A DNA stretch of 64,000 bases, from positions 62,001 through 126,000 of the forward strand of contig JAJFLH010000034.1 in NCBI GenBank assembly GCA_021772775.1. The letters are read 5' to 3'. The notes under the pieces are model-generated. The model did no database searches, was not told where the DNA came from, and worked only from the letters and a program-made list of their open reading frames with translations. The position numbers and the translations under genes are program-made. Position 1 is the first letter of the stretch, and every line of letters starts with the position of its first letter. The DNA comes from Mariprofundus sp. GTDB lineage: Bacteria; Pseudomonadota; Zetaproteobacteria; Mariprofundales; Mariprofundaceae. Positions 28,776 to 38,320 of this stretch are shown piece by piece.

Positions 28776-30137
28776 ATGCGCCTATTCTGGAAAGTTTTTC
28801 TCATTCTTATATTGACGCTGCTGTTTACAGCCGCCGTTTCAACCTGGTTAAGTCAGACATGGATGCAACAAAACAAGCAGGTAGAAATGCGCCTGAATAC
28901 ACTCTCCGACCTCGGTGAAACCGCGATCACGCTGTATGAACAGGAGGGAGCATCCCGTCTTCATCAATGGCTGCGTCAAAGCATACGTAAACAGCGTATT
29001 CGTGGTACATTGATTGATGCTCAGGGCATACAGCTTTCATCACGCCCTTTATCGCCTGAATTACAGCAATTAGCGCAACGCGCCGCTAAAACAAAAGAGC
29101 AGGTCAATATCATTCATCTTCCTCGGTTGGCGACTGCAACACCGATTCAAAGTGAGTCCGGCCAATTCATCTGGATAGCATCCACACACCTTCGCCCTGA
29201 GCAGATGCGCGAGGGAAGCAGACAGATGTTGGTGATTCGCATCGCCATATTCTTACTGGCTCTTGCTCTGGTCAGCTGGTTTTTGACCCGCATATTCACC
29301 GGCCCTATTCGCCAACTACAGAAGACAGCGGAGCAACTGGGAGAAGGTAGCCTTAATACAACGACCCCTGAGCAACTATCCACACGCAGAGATGAATTAG
29401 GCGATCTGGCCCGCAGTTTTGATACCATGGCAGGGCAATTAAACAATCTCGTTCACAGCCATAAACAGCTGCTACGCGATATTTCACATGAACTGCGCTC
29501 GCCACTGGCACGCCTTCAGGTTGCGCTCGAACTGGCCCGTAATGAAAGCGATGGTAAAGCCGATGCAGAATTTGATCGTATTGCTCTGGAAGCTGAAAGA
29601 CTCAATGCTTTAATCGGCGAAGTACTTACACTGGCGCGTTTTGAGCAGGGTGCCGTTGAAACCAGCATCACCCCACTACAACTGGATGAACTACTGCAAG
29701 AGATTGCCACCGATGCTGCTTTTGAGGCGGAAGCGATGGGTAAACGTGTCGAGTGCACTGAACTTACCCACTGCGACATCAAAGCTGACCGCTTATGGAT
29801 AGGCAGTGCTCTGGACAATGTCATTCGCAATGCGGTGCGCCACACCAACAGTGACACAGCGGTTGAGATCTCACTGCAAATGCATCACAGCAACGCTATC
29901 ATCACCATTTGCGATCATGGTGAAGGCGTATCGGACTCCGACCTGCCCCAACTATTTGAGCCATTTTTCAGAGCCTCTGAAGCCAGAGAACGCCATAGCC
30001 CAACAGACAATAGCGGTTACGGTCTAGGCCTCGCCATCGCCAAACGCGCCATTGTTTTACATGGTGGAGATATCAACGCCGGCAATCATCCCGAAGGTGG
30101 ACTGCTCGTTACCATTACCCTGCCTGTCACAGCATAA
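28776..30137 (+). CDS. cpxA: sensor histidine kinase CpxA
   Basis: A 453-residue inner-membrane kinase. A first membrane helix (about 5-24) and a second (about 150-172) enclose a periplasmic sensor of some 125 residues. HAMP follows (about 173-225), then HisKA with His238 in RDISHELRSPLARL and an ATPase with N box (NVIRNAVRH), G1 (DHGEGV) and G2 (GYGLGLAI). CpxA phosphorylates CpxR under envelope stress and is restrained by CpxP. It starts 2 bp after cpxR, so expression is coupled. Confidence 0.9.
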   Translation: MRLFWKVFLILILTLLFTAAVSTWLSQTWMQQNKQVEMRLNTLSDLGETAITLYEQEGASRLHQWLRQSIRKQRIRGTLIDAQGIQLSSRPLSPELQQLAQRAAKTKEQVNIIHLPRLATATPIQSESGQFIWIASTHLRPEQMREGSRQMLVIRIAIFLLALALVSWFLTRIFTGPIRQLQKTAEQLGEGSLNTTTPEQLSTRRDELGDLARSFDTMAGQLNNLVHSHKQLLRDISHELRSPLARLQVALELARNESDGKADAEFDRIALEAERLNALIGEVLTLARFEQGAVETSITPLQLDELLQEIATDAAFEAEAMGKRVECTELTHCDIKADRLWIGSALDNVIRNAVRHTNSDTAVEISLQMHHSNAIITICDHGEGVSDSDLPQLFEPFFRASEARERHSPTDNSGYGLGLAIAKRAIVLHGGDINAGNHPEGGLLVTITLPVTA

Positions 30138-30277
30138 AAAAGATTCATCGCGCATTTTCGGGAATGACAGACCGCCGCCAAATGCAGACACTAACTGGAG
30201 TTGCACTTGGAAGTTGAATCCGCGTATTAGCTAGAGCAGCGAACAGGTGCTAAATGACCACTCTTGTCTTCCATCAA

Positions 30278-30505
30278 TTACATATTGGAGACAGCTGCTC
30301 CACCATTCTTTACGAAACCAAATACGATTGTTTGGAATACTTTGAATCCATCCACACAAAGCACTCGGTCATGCACATTTTGAAGATCTGAACCACCTCG
30401 TGCTCTTTCTTCCACCTTGATATCAGCAAAGGCTGAAGTAGCACTGCCGAGACCTAAGATTACTACACTCACACAGAACACCTTTTTCAAATTCCTATTT
30501 AACAT
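30278..30505 (-). CDS. small exported protein of unknown function
   Basis: 75 residues with a good signal peptide: basic start (MLNRNLKK), hydrophobic 9-22 and an AFA cleavage site near 27. The mature 48 residues hold one Cys in RVLCVDGF and no domain I recognise. Its ATG directly abuts the rsgA TGA (TGAATG), so it is likely translated by coupling with rsgA. The base composition is A/T-rich like rsgA. Confidence 0.6.
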   Translation of the reverse strand: MLNRNLKKVFCVSVVILGLGSATSAFADIKVEERARGGSDLQNVHDRVLCVDGFKVFQTIVFGFVKNGGAAVSNM

Positions 30506-31567
30506 TCAATGTTTGCTCTTATTCTTTTTCGCTGTTTTAATAAGCCTGCTCAAATCCTTGTCTTTCTTTCTTTTTTTGGCAGATGACAATTCATTAAAAT
30601 CAGACTCTTTTTTTAGTTTTAAATAGCTCTGGTAATGCTCTGAATCCAGCTCTCCATTTTTTATTGCAGCTATAATGGCACAGCGAGGCTCATTGGTATG
30701 ACCGCAATCAGCAAAATGACATTGTTCTGAAAATTCTAATATGTCAGAAAAACTATCGCCCAAGCCTTTTCTAGCACTTAGGATTCCTAATTCCCGCATA
30801 CCCGGCATATCGATTAACATCGCCCCCTTCTCAAGAACTATCAAGTGACGGCGCGTAGTCGTATGTTGCCCCTCTCCAGTGCCACTAACAGCTTTGGTTG
30901 CTAATTCAGAGTTGCCTATCAGACGATTAATTAATGTGGTTTTCCCCACGCCAGAAGAACCTAAAAGACAATATGTCTTTCTAGGGAGCATCATCTCCTG
31001 AACTTTCTCAATTCCACTGCCTGTTACATTACTAAGTGCGATGATCTCAGTATTAATTCCTGTACTTCTAATTGTAGCAATCAATTGTTCCAGTTCATCA
31101 GAAGAGACCAAGTCTGTTTTCGTGAGTAATATTATTGGCTCAATATAGCCATCATTCACCATCACTAAGTAACGTTCCAATCTGCGAATATTAAAATCGA
31201 AGTGACATGATTGAACAATTAATGCTACATCAATATTTGTAGCAATCATTTGATACTCAATATCATTGCCCGCAACTTTACGACGCAAAAATGATTTTCT
31301 TGGAAAAATATCCTGAATATTCGCAGGGCTTCCATCTTCATGATAATCAATACAAACCCAATCTCCAACACATGGGAAATCTATAGCTGACTCTGTGGCA
31401 TGAAAAAACTTACCCGTTAGAATAGCGTGGCTTTCACCATCTTCATATTTAACGGTAAAACGTCCTCTGTCTACCGCAATCACCCTAGCAACACTATATT
31501 TCGAACCACATAGCTCTCTAGTATGATTCTTAAGCCATTTATCTAAGCCTAAATCAGCCATGTCCAT
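30506..31567 (-). CDS. rsgA: ribosome small subunit-dependent GTPase A
   Basis: RsgA is a circularly permuted GTPase that helps mature the 30S subunit. An OB-fold lies at about 30-90. The permuted motifs follow in order: G4 (TKTD) near 150, G1 (GSSGVGKTT) near 206, a switch region TTTRRHL and G3 (DMPGMREL) near 255. The C-terminal zinc site C-x5-C-x-H-x5-C (CHFADCGHTNEPRC) is complete. The start has AGGAGG nine bases upstream. The gene appears richer in A/T than the genes around it and lies between cpxRA and an IS element, so transfer is possible. Confidence 0.93.
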   Translation of the reverse strand: MDMADLGLDKWLKNHTRELCGSKYSVARVIAVDRGRFTVKYEDGESHAILTGKFFHATESAIDFPCVGDWVCIDYHEDGSPANIQDIFPRKSFLRRKVAGNDIEYQMIATNIDVALIVQSCHFDFNIRRLERYLVMVNDGYIEPIILLTKTDLVSSDELEQLIATIRSTGINTEIIALSNVTGSGIEKVQEMMLPRKTYCLLGSSGVGKTTLINRLIGNSELATKAVSGTGEGQHTTTRRHLIVLEKGAMLIDMPGMRELGILSARKGLGDSFSDILEFSEQCHFADCGHTNEPRCAIIAAIKNGELDSEHYQSYLKLKKESDFNELSSAKKRKKDKDLSRLIKTAKKNKSKH

Positions 31568-31865
31568 AGGAGTATGCCTCCTTAGTTGTATAGCGGGAAA
31601 GTGGTTCTGACTTCATGAAAATGTCATTAAATAATTTGTACATAATAAATCCTTTTCGAAGCATCAAGGCTTCAAATATCTAAAAATGGAAAAATAAAAG
31701 GATGGTTGCGAAAACGTGCAAATAGGAATCTCATCCACTGGGAATGAAACAAAGAAAAAAGCACTATCCGCTAGTATGTGTACAAATCAAATCATCAAAG
31801 ACCGAGGTTAAAGATCATAAGGGATAGCTGTCAACATTAACTTTTTTCCTTAATCGGAACAAACG

Positions 31866-31889
31866 CTTTTGGCCCAGAGTGTGTGAAAA
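31866..31889 (+). repeat. left terminal inverted repeat of the IS1182-type element
   Basis: It begins CTTTTGGCCCAGAG and is the exact reverse complement of 32848-32871. Confidence 0.9.
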
Positions 31890-32044
31890 CACAGGCCTGG
31901 GGTTAAGGTTCATCTCAACCGAGCAAAGAGCCCCAGATAGAATCGGTTTTTGTATTCACTGATTCATGTTAATCTAAAGAAAGATGTGGGGCTCTCCATG
32001 CGCGATGAAGCCAGATTTTGCAGATACTCGATCTGAGAAAAGGC

Positions 32045-32797
32045 TCAGGCACGGATCGCCTGTACCAGCCCCCTGACGCCCATCATATTGATGACCCGTT
32101 TCAAATTATATACGAGCACATGCATGCTCATTTCCGTGCTGACCCGATCCATCGTTCTGGTCAGGAAGTGAGTAGCCCCCATCCATGCTTTGATGGTTCC
32201 AAAGGGGTGTTCAACCGTTTGCCTGCGAATACGCATAGCATCTACTTTCAGCTTCAGCCTGAGCTTCATTACTTCCAGAATATTCTCATGCTCCCGCCGC
32301 TTTATTCGACGCGGCTCAACTGATGTTGTGCATTGCTGTTTGATTGAACACGCACTACACAGGCAGCAAAGCTCCAATAGCAATGCAGACCCATACCCCT
32401 TTCATTGGTTGTGAAGTGCCACTGCAACCGCTCTCTGGATGGAGATAGATACTCATTAGTATCTGGTAGATTGCGGAACTCCTGCTGGGTAAATCTACCT
32501 GCCTTTCTACCACTCGATGTAATTGATTCTGGGAGATACGTTATGATACCAGCATCATCGCATGCTTTGATCTCCTCACTCTTGAAGTAGCCACGATCTG
32601 CAGTATCGAGCTGACGCATATATCCGTCGATGCTTTTATCAATATTATCCACGCGACTGAAACCCAACTCACGCATGTCCACTCGTCGACAAAGAGATCA
32701 ATCACGCGAACTGGGTTCTCTTCAGCAACATAATCATCAAGCAACTCAGGAAACAGCGTGCTTTGGCTGCGACTTTCTCCAATAACAAACGTTTCAT
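32045..32797 (-). pseudogene. IS1182-type transposase, frameshifted with internal deletions
   Basis: Pieces of one transposase lie in order on the minus strand. The start (ATG near 32797) shifts frame almost at once; then LLDDYVAEENPVRVIDLFVDE is readable, then MRELGFSRV in another frame. A deletion joins GYMRQLDTADR directly to GYFKSEEIKAC, which are far apart in intact proteins, apparently through the shared ADR codons. The C-terminal block MRIRRQTVEHPFGTIK...MGATHFLTRT is in a third frame (32045-32383). The protein cannot be functional. Confidence 0.85.
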
Positions 32798-32973
32798 GTA
32801 GTCCCCCACAAGACGTTGTGAGATAATTATACCATTAATGATCAGCATTTTCACACACTCTGGGCCAAAAGAAGCAGAGAAAAACGAAAAAAGCAATCCT
32901 AAACTAGCCAGCTAACGGGGGCATCAAAAGACATGAGCGAAACCCATGGTTCCCGCTAATCTGCGATGAACCT

Positions 32974-33002
32974 AAAAAAAGAGGCGGCATCAGCCACCTC
33001 TC
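32974..33002 (-). terminator. Rho-independent terminator of valS
   Basis: On the minus strand AGAGGTGGC and GCCGCCTCT form a 9-bp stem (one G-U type mismatch) with a 4-nt loop, followed by seven T residues. It lies 24 bp past the valS stop. Confidence 0.85.
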
Positions 33003-33025
33003 TCTTCTTTAGTACCATCTGTTTC

Positions 33026-35683
33026 TTAGAGTTTGTTCAGGCTTTCAAGACCAGCGTTCATTTCAGCATGTTTGGCTTTCAGCTCTTCGAGTTCATCTTT
33101 TACTTTAGCAACTACCTCTGCAGGTGCATTGTCGCAGAACCGAGCATTGCCCAATTTACCTTCACGCATGGCGATCTCTTTATCGAGTTTAGCGATATTT
33201 TTCTCTAAACGTGCCACCTCTTCCTCGATATTGACCAAACCAGCCAATGGCAGATAAACAGTTGCATCGGAGAGTGGTGCAACAGCGGCCCCCTCCACTT
33301 CAGCAGCTGCATCAAGCCAGTTAATGGATCCCAGGCGAGCCAGGCTTTTCATCAAGCTTTCATGAGAGTCCAGATCAGAACGTACATTGGCAGCACAAGC
33401 AACTTCAGCTTCAATACGTTTACCCGGATTCACATTCATTTCACCACGAACCGAACGGATCGCAGAAACCACTTCAATCACTTTGCGTATGCGACGAACT
33501 GCATCGCTATCATGATCATCACGTGAATCATGCCAGTCTGCTGTAACCAGGCGTGCATCTGGGCCATGCAGCTCCTGCCACAATGTTTCTGTGATATATG
33601 GGCAGATCGGGTGCAATAGTTTCAACCAACCTTCAAGCGCGGTTAACATTACGGTCTTCGTTTCTGCTTTAGCAGCTTCATCATCGCCATACAGCGATAC
33701 TTTGGCGGCCTCAACATACCAATCGCAATAGGTACCCCAGATAAAGTTATACAAGGTGCTTGCCGCTTCATTGAAACGGTATTCAACCATCGCTTTATCT
33801 ATTTCAGCTGCAGCTGTGTCCAGCTCTGCCAGAATCCAGCGGTTCACATCAAGCGTTGGGCGAATAGAAGCATCAGGCTTGGCATCTTCACGGTTCATGA
33901 ACACAAAGCGTGCCGCATTCCAGATCTTGTTCATGAAATTACGATTCGAAACAATACGTTCTTCATCGAGTTTCACATCACGACCCGGTGTTGCCATATG
34001 GGCCAGCGTAAAACGCAGTGCATCCGCACCATATTTTCCGGTCATCTCCAGAGGGTCAATCACATTGCCCTTGGATTTGGACATTTTCTGACCTTCTGAA
34101 TCACGAATCAGGGCATGAATATAAATGTCTTTAAACGGTACTTTTCCGGTGAATTTCATGCCCATCATGATCATGCGGGCAACCCAGAAAAAGATAATAT
34201 CAAAACCGGTAACCAGTACATTGGTTGGATAAAACTGATCCATTTCAGGTGTTTCATCCGGCCAGCCAAGTGTAGAGAACGGCCACAGCCCTGATGAGAA
34301 CCATGTATCGAGTACATCTTCATCCTGCTTGATATTGCTTGACCCACAGCCCTGACAGCAATCAGGTGTTTCACGGCTTACACTGATATGATCACAATCG
34401 GTGCAATACCAGGCTGGAATGCGATGGCCCCACCAGAGCTGACGGGAGATACACCAATCCTGGATATTACGCATCCACTCAAAATAGGTTTTTTCCCAGT
34501 ACTGTGGCACAAAACGAATCTCACCATCTTCCACAGCTTTGATCGCAGGCGCAGCCAACGGTTTGATATCCACATACCACTGATCGGTCAGATAAGGTTC
34601 CAGCACCGCATGTGAGCGATCACCACGTCCAATCTGATGTGTGTGCTCTTCGATTTTGTGCAGCAGACCTTCAGCATCCAGATCAGCCACCACATGTTCA
34701 CGCGCTTCAAAACGATCCATGCCACGGTATTTCTCTGGCACCATCGCATCATCAAGCATATGGGCTTGTGGGGTGAGAATATTGATCAAAGGCAGATCAT
34801 GGCGTTTACCAACATCATAATCGTTAAAGTCATGCGCCGGAGTAATTTTCACACAGCCCGTTCCAAATTCAGGATCAACATAATCATCAGCAATGACCGG
34901 AATCGTACGGCCGGTCAGTGGTAGAATCAGCTCTTGGCCAACCAAATCCTTATAACGTTCATCATCTGGATGTACTGCCACAGCAGCATCACCAAACATC
35001 GTTTCAGGACGCGTTGTCGCTACAATCACATATTTGGAAGGATCTTCAGCATGTGGATAACACATATGCCAGAAATGACCCTTCTCCTCTTCATGTTGCA
35101 CTTCGAGATCAGAAACAGCTGTTTCAAGGATTGGATCCCAGTTCACCAGACGTTTTCCACGATAGATCAGCCCTTCTTCGTAGAGGCGTACAAACACCTC
35201 TTTCACCGAACGCGATAGACCTTCATCGAGTGTAAAACGCTCACGCGACCAGTCACATGATGCACCAAGCTGTTTGAGTTGATTGACGATGGTGCCGCCA
35301 GACTCCTCTTTCCACTCCCAAACACGGTCAAGGAAACGCTCACGCCCCATATCACGGCGATGCAACCCCTCTTTATCCAACATACGCTCAACAACCATCT
35401 GCGTTGCAATACCGGCATGGTCGGTGCCCGGCTGCCAGAGGGTAGATTTACCTTTCAACCGCTGCCAGCGAATCAATGAATCCTGAATGGTAAATGTAAA
35501 AGCATGGCCCATATGCAGGCTACCTGTCACATTCGGTGGCGGAATTACGATAGAATAGGAATCATCAGCTATGTTGCCATCAACCGTTTTAGGACGGAAT
35601 GCATCCGAATTCAGCCACTGATCATTAATTGCAGGTTCAACCGCTTGTGGGTCGTAGGTTTTAGCTAGCTCTTGCTGGCTCAT
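33026..35683 (-). CDS. valS: valyl-tRNA synthetase
   Basis: A class I aminoacyl-tRNA synthetase of 885 residues that charges tRNA-Val and edits mischarged threonine. The HIGH motif is PPPNVTGSLHMGHA near residue 50 and KMSKS appears as GQKMSKSKGN near 530. The editing domain lies between them with the conserved TTRPETMFGD. The Cys-rich CTDC...CQGC insert near 420 is a zinc-type site found in some ValRS. The C-terminal coiled coil (about 815-885) is the ValRS tRNA-binding arm. Its length is slightly below E. coli ValS. Confidence 0.97.
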   Translation of the reverse strand: MSQQELAKTYDPQAVEPAINDQWLNSDAFRPKTVDGNIADDSYSIVIPPPNVTGSLHMGHAFTFTIQDSLIRWQRLKGKSTLWQPGTDHAGIATQMVVERMLDKEGLHRRDMGRERFLDRVWEWKEESGGTIVNQLKQLGASCDWSRERFTLDEGLSRSVKEVFVRLYEEGLIYRGKRLVNWDPILETAVSDLEVQHEEEKGHFWHMCYPHAEDPSKYVIVATTRPETMFGDAAVAVHPDDERYKDLVGQELILPLTGRTIPVIADDYVDPEFGTGCVKITPAHDFNDYDVGKRHDLPLINILTPQAHMLDDAMVPEKYRGMDRFEAREHVVADLDAEGLLHKIEEHTHQIGRGDRSHAVLEPYLTDQWYVDIKPLAAPAIKAVEDGEIRFVPQYWEKTYFEWMRNIQDWCISRQLWWGHRIPAWYCTDCDHISVSRETPDCCQGCGSSNIKQDEDVLDTWFSSGLWPFSTLGWPDETPEMDQFYPTNVLVTGFDIIFFWVARMIMMGMKFTGKVPFKDIYIHALIRDSEGQKMSKSKGNVIDPLEMTGKYGADALRFTLAHMATPGRDVKLDEERIVSNRNFMNKIWNAARFVFMNREDAKPDASIRPTLDVNRWILAELDTAAAEIDKAMVEYRFNEAASTLYNFIWGTYCDWYVEAAKVSLYGDDEAAKAETKTVMLTALEGWLKLLHPICPYITETLWQELHGPDARLVTADWHDSRDDHDSDAVRRIRKVIEVVSAIRSVRGEMNVNPGKRIEAEVACAANVRSDLDSHESLMKSLARLGSINWLDAAAEVEGAAVAPLSDATVYLPLAGLVNIEEEVARLEKNIAKLDKEIAMREGKLGNARFCDNAPAEVVAKVKDELEELKAKHAEMNAGLESLNKL

Positions 35684-35786
35684 GGGGTTCTTCCTCAGTG
35701 TTTCTTATTTAGTTGCTCGTATGCTACGTCCCGCTACTGGGTGGGCAAGCCGAGATAGTTCATCATGCTTCATCGCTTTGAGCTTG

Positions 35787-35792
35787 ATTATA
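35787..35792 (-). promoter_or_regulatory. possible -10 (TATAAT) for valS
   Basis: A perfect TATAAT on the minus strand lies 104 bp before the valS ATG. No good -35 is present at 16-18 bp, so the call rests on the hexamer and on position only. The remaining part of 35684-35973 holds no gene I can support. Confidence 0.3.
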
Positions 35793-35973
35793 TTTATTGA
35801 GACTCACAATTGGATGATGCGAGCTTCTGAATAGAGGCAAAAAAGCGCCTCCGTAATTGCCCTCCACCCAGCACCAACAGGCTTTAGAGCAAGCTACGGT
35901 GCCGCCTTATCAAATTAAACAGACAGCGATAAATCTCTCTTCATCAATCCCGATGGCATCGCCATCGCTGTTT

Positions 35974-36636
35974 TTAATGCACGTATTTCCTGGCCTTTTT
36001 CAATTTCGCTGCGGCTTCGGCTTTACGGCCTTCAGAATATACTGGACGATTGGCTACAGCAGGTAAGGCAATGACCTTCTCCAAATATGGAACTGCTTTT
36101 TTATATTTCTTGCGCTCCATCCAATAGTCTCCCATGAAATAATTGGCATCCATATCATCCGGTGCTGCTGCAATAGCTTTGTTCAGATACTCCAGAGCTT
36201 TACCGTTATCACCGAAACCAATAAAACCGCCGGGTACCATATAGTAGAAACTACCGAGAGTGGTGTAGACAGAACCATGCAGAGCATTGGCATCAATTTT
36301 TTCTGCTGCCAGCAGCAGGTCACGTCCCTGCTCCATCTGAGGCATCGCGTTGAACATCGAGGATACCCCGCCCATCGCACCGGCGTAACCAGCCCTAATG
36401 ATCGCTTCCCAAATCTTCGGCTCAGCACGATCTGCATACTCTCCATTCAGCGCAGCAGCTTTATCTACCAGCGCCTTAAAACTTGCTTCCTTCTGATCAT
36501 CGGCGGTTTTGTAATTAGCCTGACCCCATTCAAGCTGTAGCGCCAGTACAGCATCATCCATTGGTGCCGCAGAAGCAGGTGCCGCAAGCAGGCACAAACC
36601 AGCCACGCTACTCATCATCCATTTCATCATTTTCAT
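35974..36636 (-). CDS. exported tetratricopeptide-repeat protein
   Basis: A 220-residue protein with a signal peptide (hydrophobic 9-20, cleavage after APASA). Two to three TPR-like helical pairs are visible in the second half: GKALEYLNKAIAAAPDDMDANYFMGDYW and KKAVPYLEKVIALP. A Gly/Met-rich stretch (GYAGAMGGVSSMF) lies between. TPRs mediate protein contacts; the partner is unknown. Start 36636 is chosen over 36666 because AGGAG is then seven bases upstream and the product begins with the signal peptide. Confidence 0.75.
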   Translation of the reverse strand: MKMMKWMMSSVAGLCLLAAPASAAPMDDAVLALQLEWGQANYKTADDQKEASFKALVDKAAALNGEYADRAEPKIWEAIIRAGYAGAMGGVSSMFNAMPQMEQGRDLLLAAEKIDANALHGSVYTTLGSFYYMVPGGFIGFGDNGKALEYLNKAIAAAPDDMDANYFMGDYWMERKKYKKAVPYLEKVIALPAVANRPVYSEGRKAEAAAKLKKARKYVH

Positions 36637-36746
36637 ATACAAACTCCTAACTCTTTTTAAACACACAAGATATTTTTCGGCTCGATTGTTTAATCTTCCT
36701 GCTATTTTTTCAACCTATTTATTCCGTAACCGTCCCTCAATAAAGA

Positions 36747-37430
36747 TCAGCATGGAAGTCGTAGTGCCTTGCAGAGGAACTGCATCATCGGCTGAGCCGT
36801 GGTAAAATAATCACAGGCAATAGCTGCAAAATCTTCCTGCTCAACCAGTGCTGGAGCAATCTGACTAATGGCAATGAAATCTTTACGCCTCAGATCTTCG
36901 ATCATGGCATGATCCTTGGCAAAACCACGCGGTGCTGTTTTGAGACTATCACCTGCAAGATTAAACCAACGGCTGAACTGAGCATCATCTCGAGCAGCTA
37001 ACCAAAGTTCCGGTTCATCAGCAATCAAACGACGGATTTTCAGCAGTGCGTCCGAAGCTGGATGCCAAATCCCCACACCTACAAAACATTCCGAAGCACT
37101 GATATGGGCATAATAACCCGGCGCATGCACATCTTTGCCCGTCTCATGACGGAACTGGATGCCTATATTGGTTTTGTACGGAGTTTTATCTTTGCCAAAA
37201 CGGGTATCGCGGTAGACGCGCATCAATGAACCACCCATTTTACGACTGTCCGCCACGAAGTGCGGTGCAAACTCAGGCAAACGTTCACCAACGGCATCGA
37301 TAAAAGCCAGTGCGGGTGATCTCACCTGATCTTCATAATCCTGTTTGTGTTCAGTAAACCAGTCACGGCTATTGTTGGCCGCCAGCTCCTCTAAAAAAGC
37401 AAAACTATCAACGGTAAAATGATCACTCAC
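36747..37430 (-). CDS. DUF2461 family protein
   Basis: 227 residues with the family pattern: FLEELAANNSRDWFTEHK at the start, RVYRDTRFGKDKTPYKTN in the middle and GYYAHIS with GVGIWHPA following. Members (TIGR02453) are widespread and of unknown function. It is the last of four closely packed minus-strand genes (PAP2, holC, PilZ, DUF2461), starting 3 bp after the PilZ gene stop. Confidence 0.9.
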   Translation of the reverse strand: MSDHFTVDSFAFLEELAANNSRDWFTEHKQDYEDQVRSPALAFIDAVGERLPEFAPHFVADSRKMGGSLMRVYRDTRFGKDKTPYKTNIGIQFRHETGKDVHAPGYYAHISASECFVGVGIWHPASDALLKIRRLIADEPELWLAARDDAQFSRWFNLAGDSLKTAPRGFAKDHAMIEDLRRKDFIAISQIAPALVEQEDFAAIACDYFTTAQPMMQFLCKALRLPC

Positions 37431-37433
37431 GAT

Positions 37434-37859
37434 TCAGCGTCCTCCGAAGTCTGCGGCGTATTGATTAATCCATTCATTGGCAGATTCTTCGGCTGATAAA
37501 TATCGCCCTTCTTTGATTGCCTTCTGTCGATAGTCCTCAATATGGCACACCTGCTCCACCATACGCGCCAGAAAACGGCTCTCTTCATCGAGAAATTTAA
37601 CGCCTATTTCAAAACCTTCTCCCTTGGCCTGTCGCCAGCAAACCACACAAGCCGCCTCAAAAGGAGGATTCACATGCGGCACATTGACTCTTAAAATAGT
37701 GCCATCTTCAAACGCAACATTGGTCTGAAAGGCAACACCACCCTCACCAACATCTGACATGGATAGATACTCCAACTCTTCATCCGATTGCATAAAAACA
37801 TGAATAGGCACATCGACTGGATGGCGGATAAACTCTCTGCGTTCATCACCCATCATCAA
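37434..37859 (-). CDS. PilZ domain protein
   Basis: A 141-residue protein that is essentially one PilZ domain, the common c-di-GMP receptor. The arginine motif RREFIR is at residues 7-12 and the second motif (D/N)xSxxG appears as SDVGEGG with the Ser replaced by Gly. C-di-GMP binding is therefore likely but not certain. It overlaps holC by four bases. In this window it could read the signal made by the hemerythrin-GGDEF enzyme. Confidence 0.88.
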   Translation of the reverse strand: MMMGDERREFIRHPVDVPIHVFMQSDEELEYLSMSDVGEGGVAFQTNVAFEDGTILRVNVPHVNPPFEAACVVCWRQAKGEGFEIGVKFLDEESRFLARMVEQVCHIEDYRQKAIKEGRYLSAEESANEWINQYAADFGGR

Positions 37860-38320
37860 CTCTTCTTACCCAGATAGGTTGGCTCCAGCCCCATCTGCCT
37901 GTAGGTGCGAAAGCGTTCGCGAGCGGCCTGTTTTAGCGATTCATCCCAGCCATCGACAAAATCTACAATATGAACAAAACCCGACACATCGGGAGGAATC
38001 TCCAAACCACCATTGATCAACACTTCAGCCCGGTTATCACGCTGAATGGATGTCGCCAATAGAATCGGATGCTGGCTATTGGCTTCGACATCATCTGTGG
38101 CAATACCATGCGCAAGAAAGGATTCCGGATGAATCGTCCATAGCCTTTCATCCAGTTGAGCGGCAAAACTATTATCGGGACAGAGGATCAATACATGTGG
38201 AATTAAACGCGCACGTCGCAGTAGCAAATTACAAATGCCTTCAACCCGATCCGCTCTATCCAGTAGTTCAAAATGAACTTTTGTTTCAAGCTGCTTAGCC
38301 AAGTTTACTCTTCCATACAT
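37856..38320 (-). CDS. holC: DNA polymerase III subunit chi
   Basis: Chi joins the clamp loader to single-strand binding protein. The 154 residues show the HolC pattern: KVHFELLD near the start, RVEGICNLLLRRAR, VLILCPDNSFAAQLDERLWTIHPESFLAHG and a C-terminal FVHIVDFVDGW. It overlaps the PAP2 gene by 26 bp if started at 38320; a later start would reduce this. The overlap with the PilZ gene (four bases) is tight. Confidence 0.88.
   Translation of the reverse strand: MYGRVNLAKQLETKVHFELLDRADRVEGICNLLLRRARLIPHVLILCPDNSFAAQLDERLWTIHPESFLAHGIATDDVEANSQHPILLATSIQRDNRAEVLINGGLEIPPDVSGFVHIVDFVDGWDESLKQAARERFRTYRQMGLEPTYLGKKS

Larger units (their letters stand above)
31866..32871. mobile_element. degenerate IS1182-type insertion sequence with intact ends
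   Basis: Perfect 24-bp inverted repeats (31866-31889 and 32848-32871) bound a 1006-bp element, much shorter than usual for this family, and the transposase inside is frameshifted and internally deleted. Between the left end and the transposase is a hairpin (GAGCCCC/GGGGCTC, about 31937-32001). No target duplication is obvious. With both ends intact it could still be moved by a related transposase elsewhere. The stretch 31568-31865 outside the element shows nothing recognisable. Confidence 0.88.

Noticed and set aside
35831-35850. Hairpin GAGGC/GCCTC as a terminator
   Set aside because: The stem is only five bp with the T run in the loop and not after the stem.
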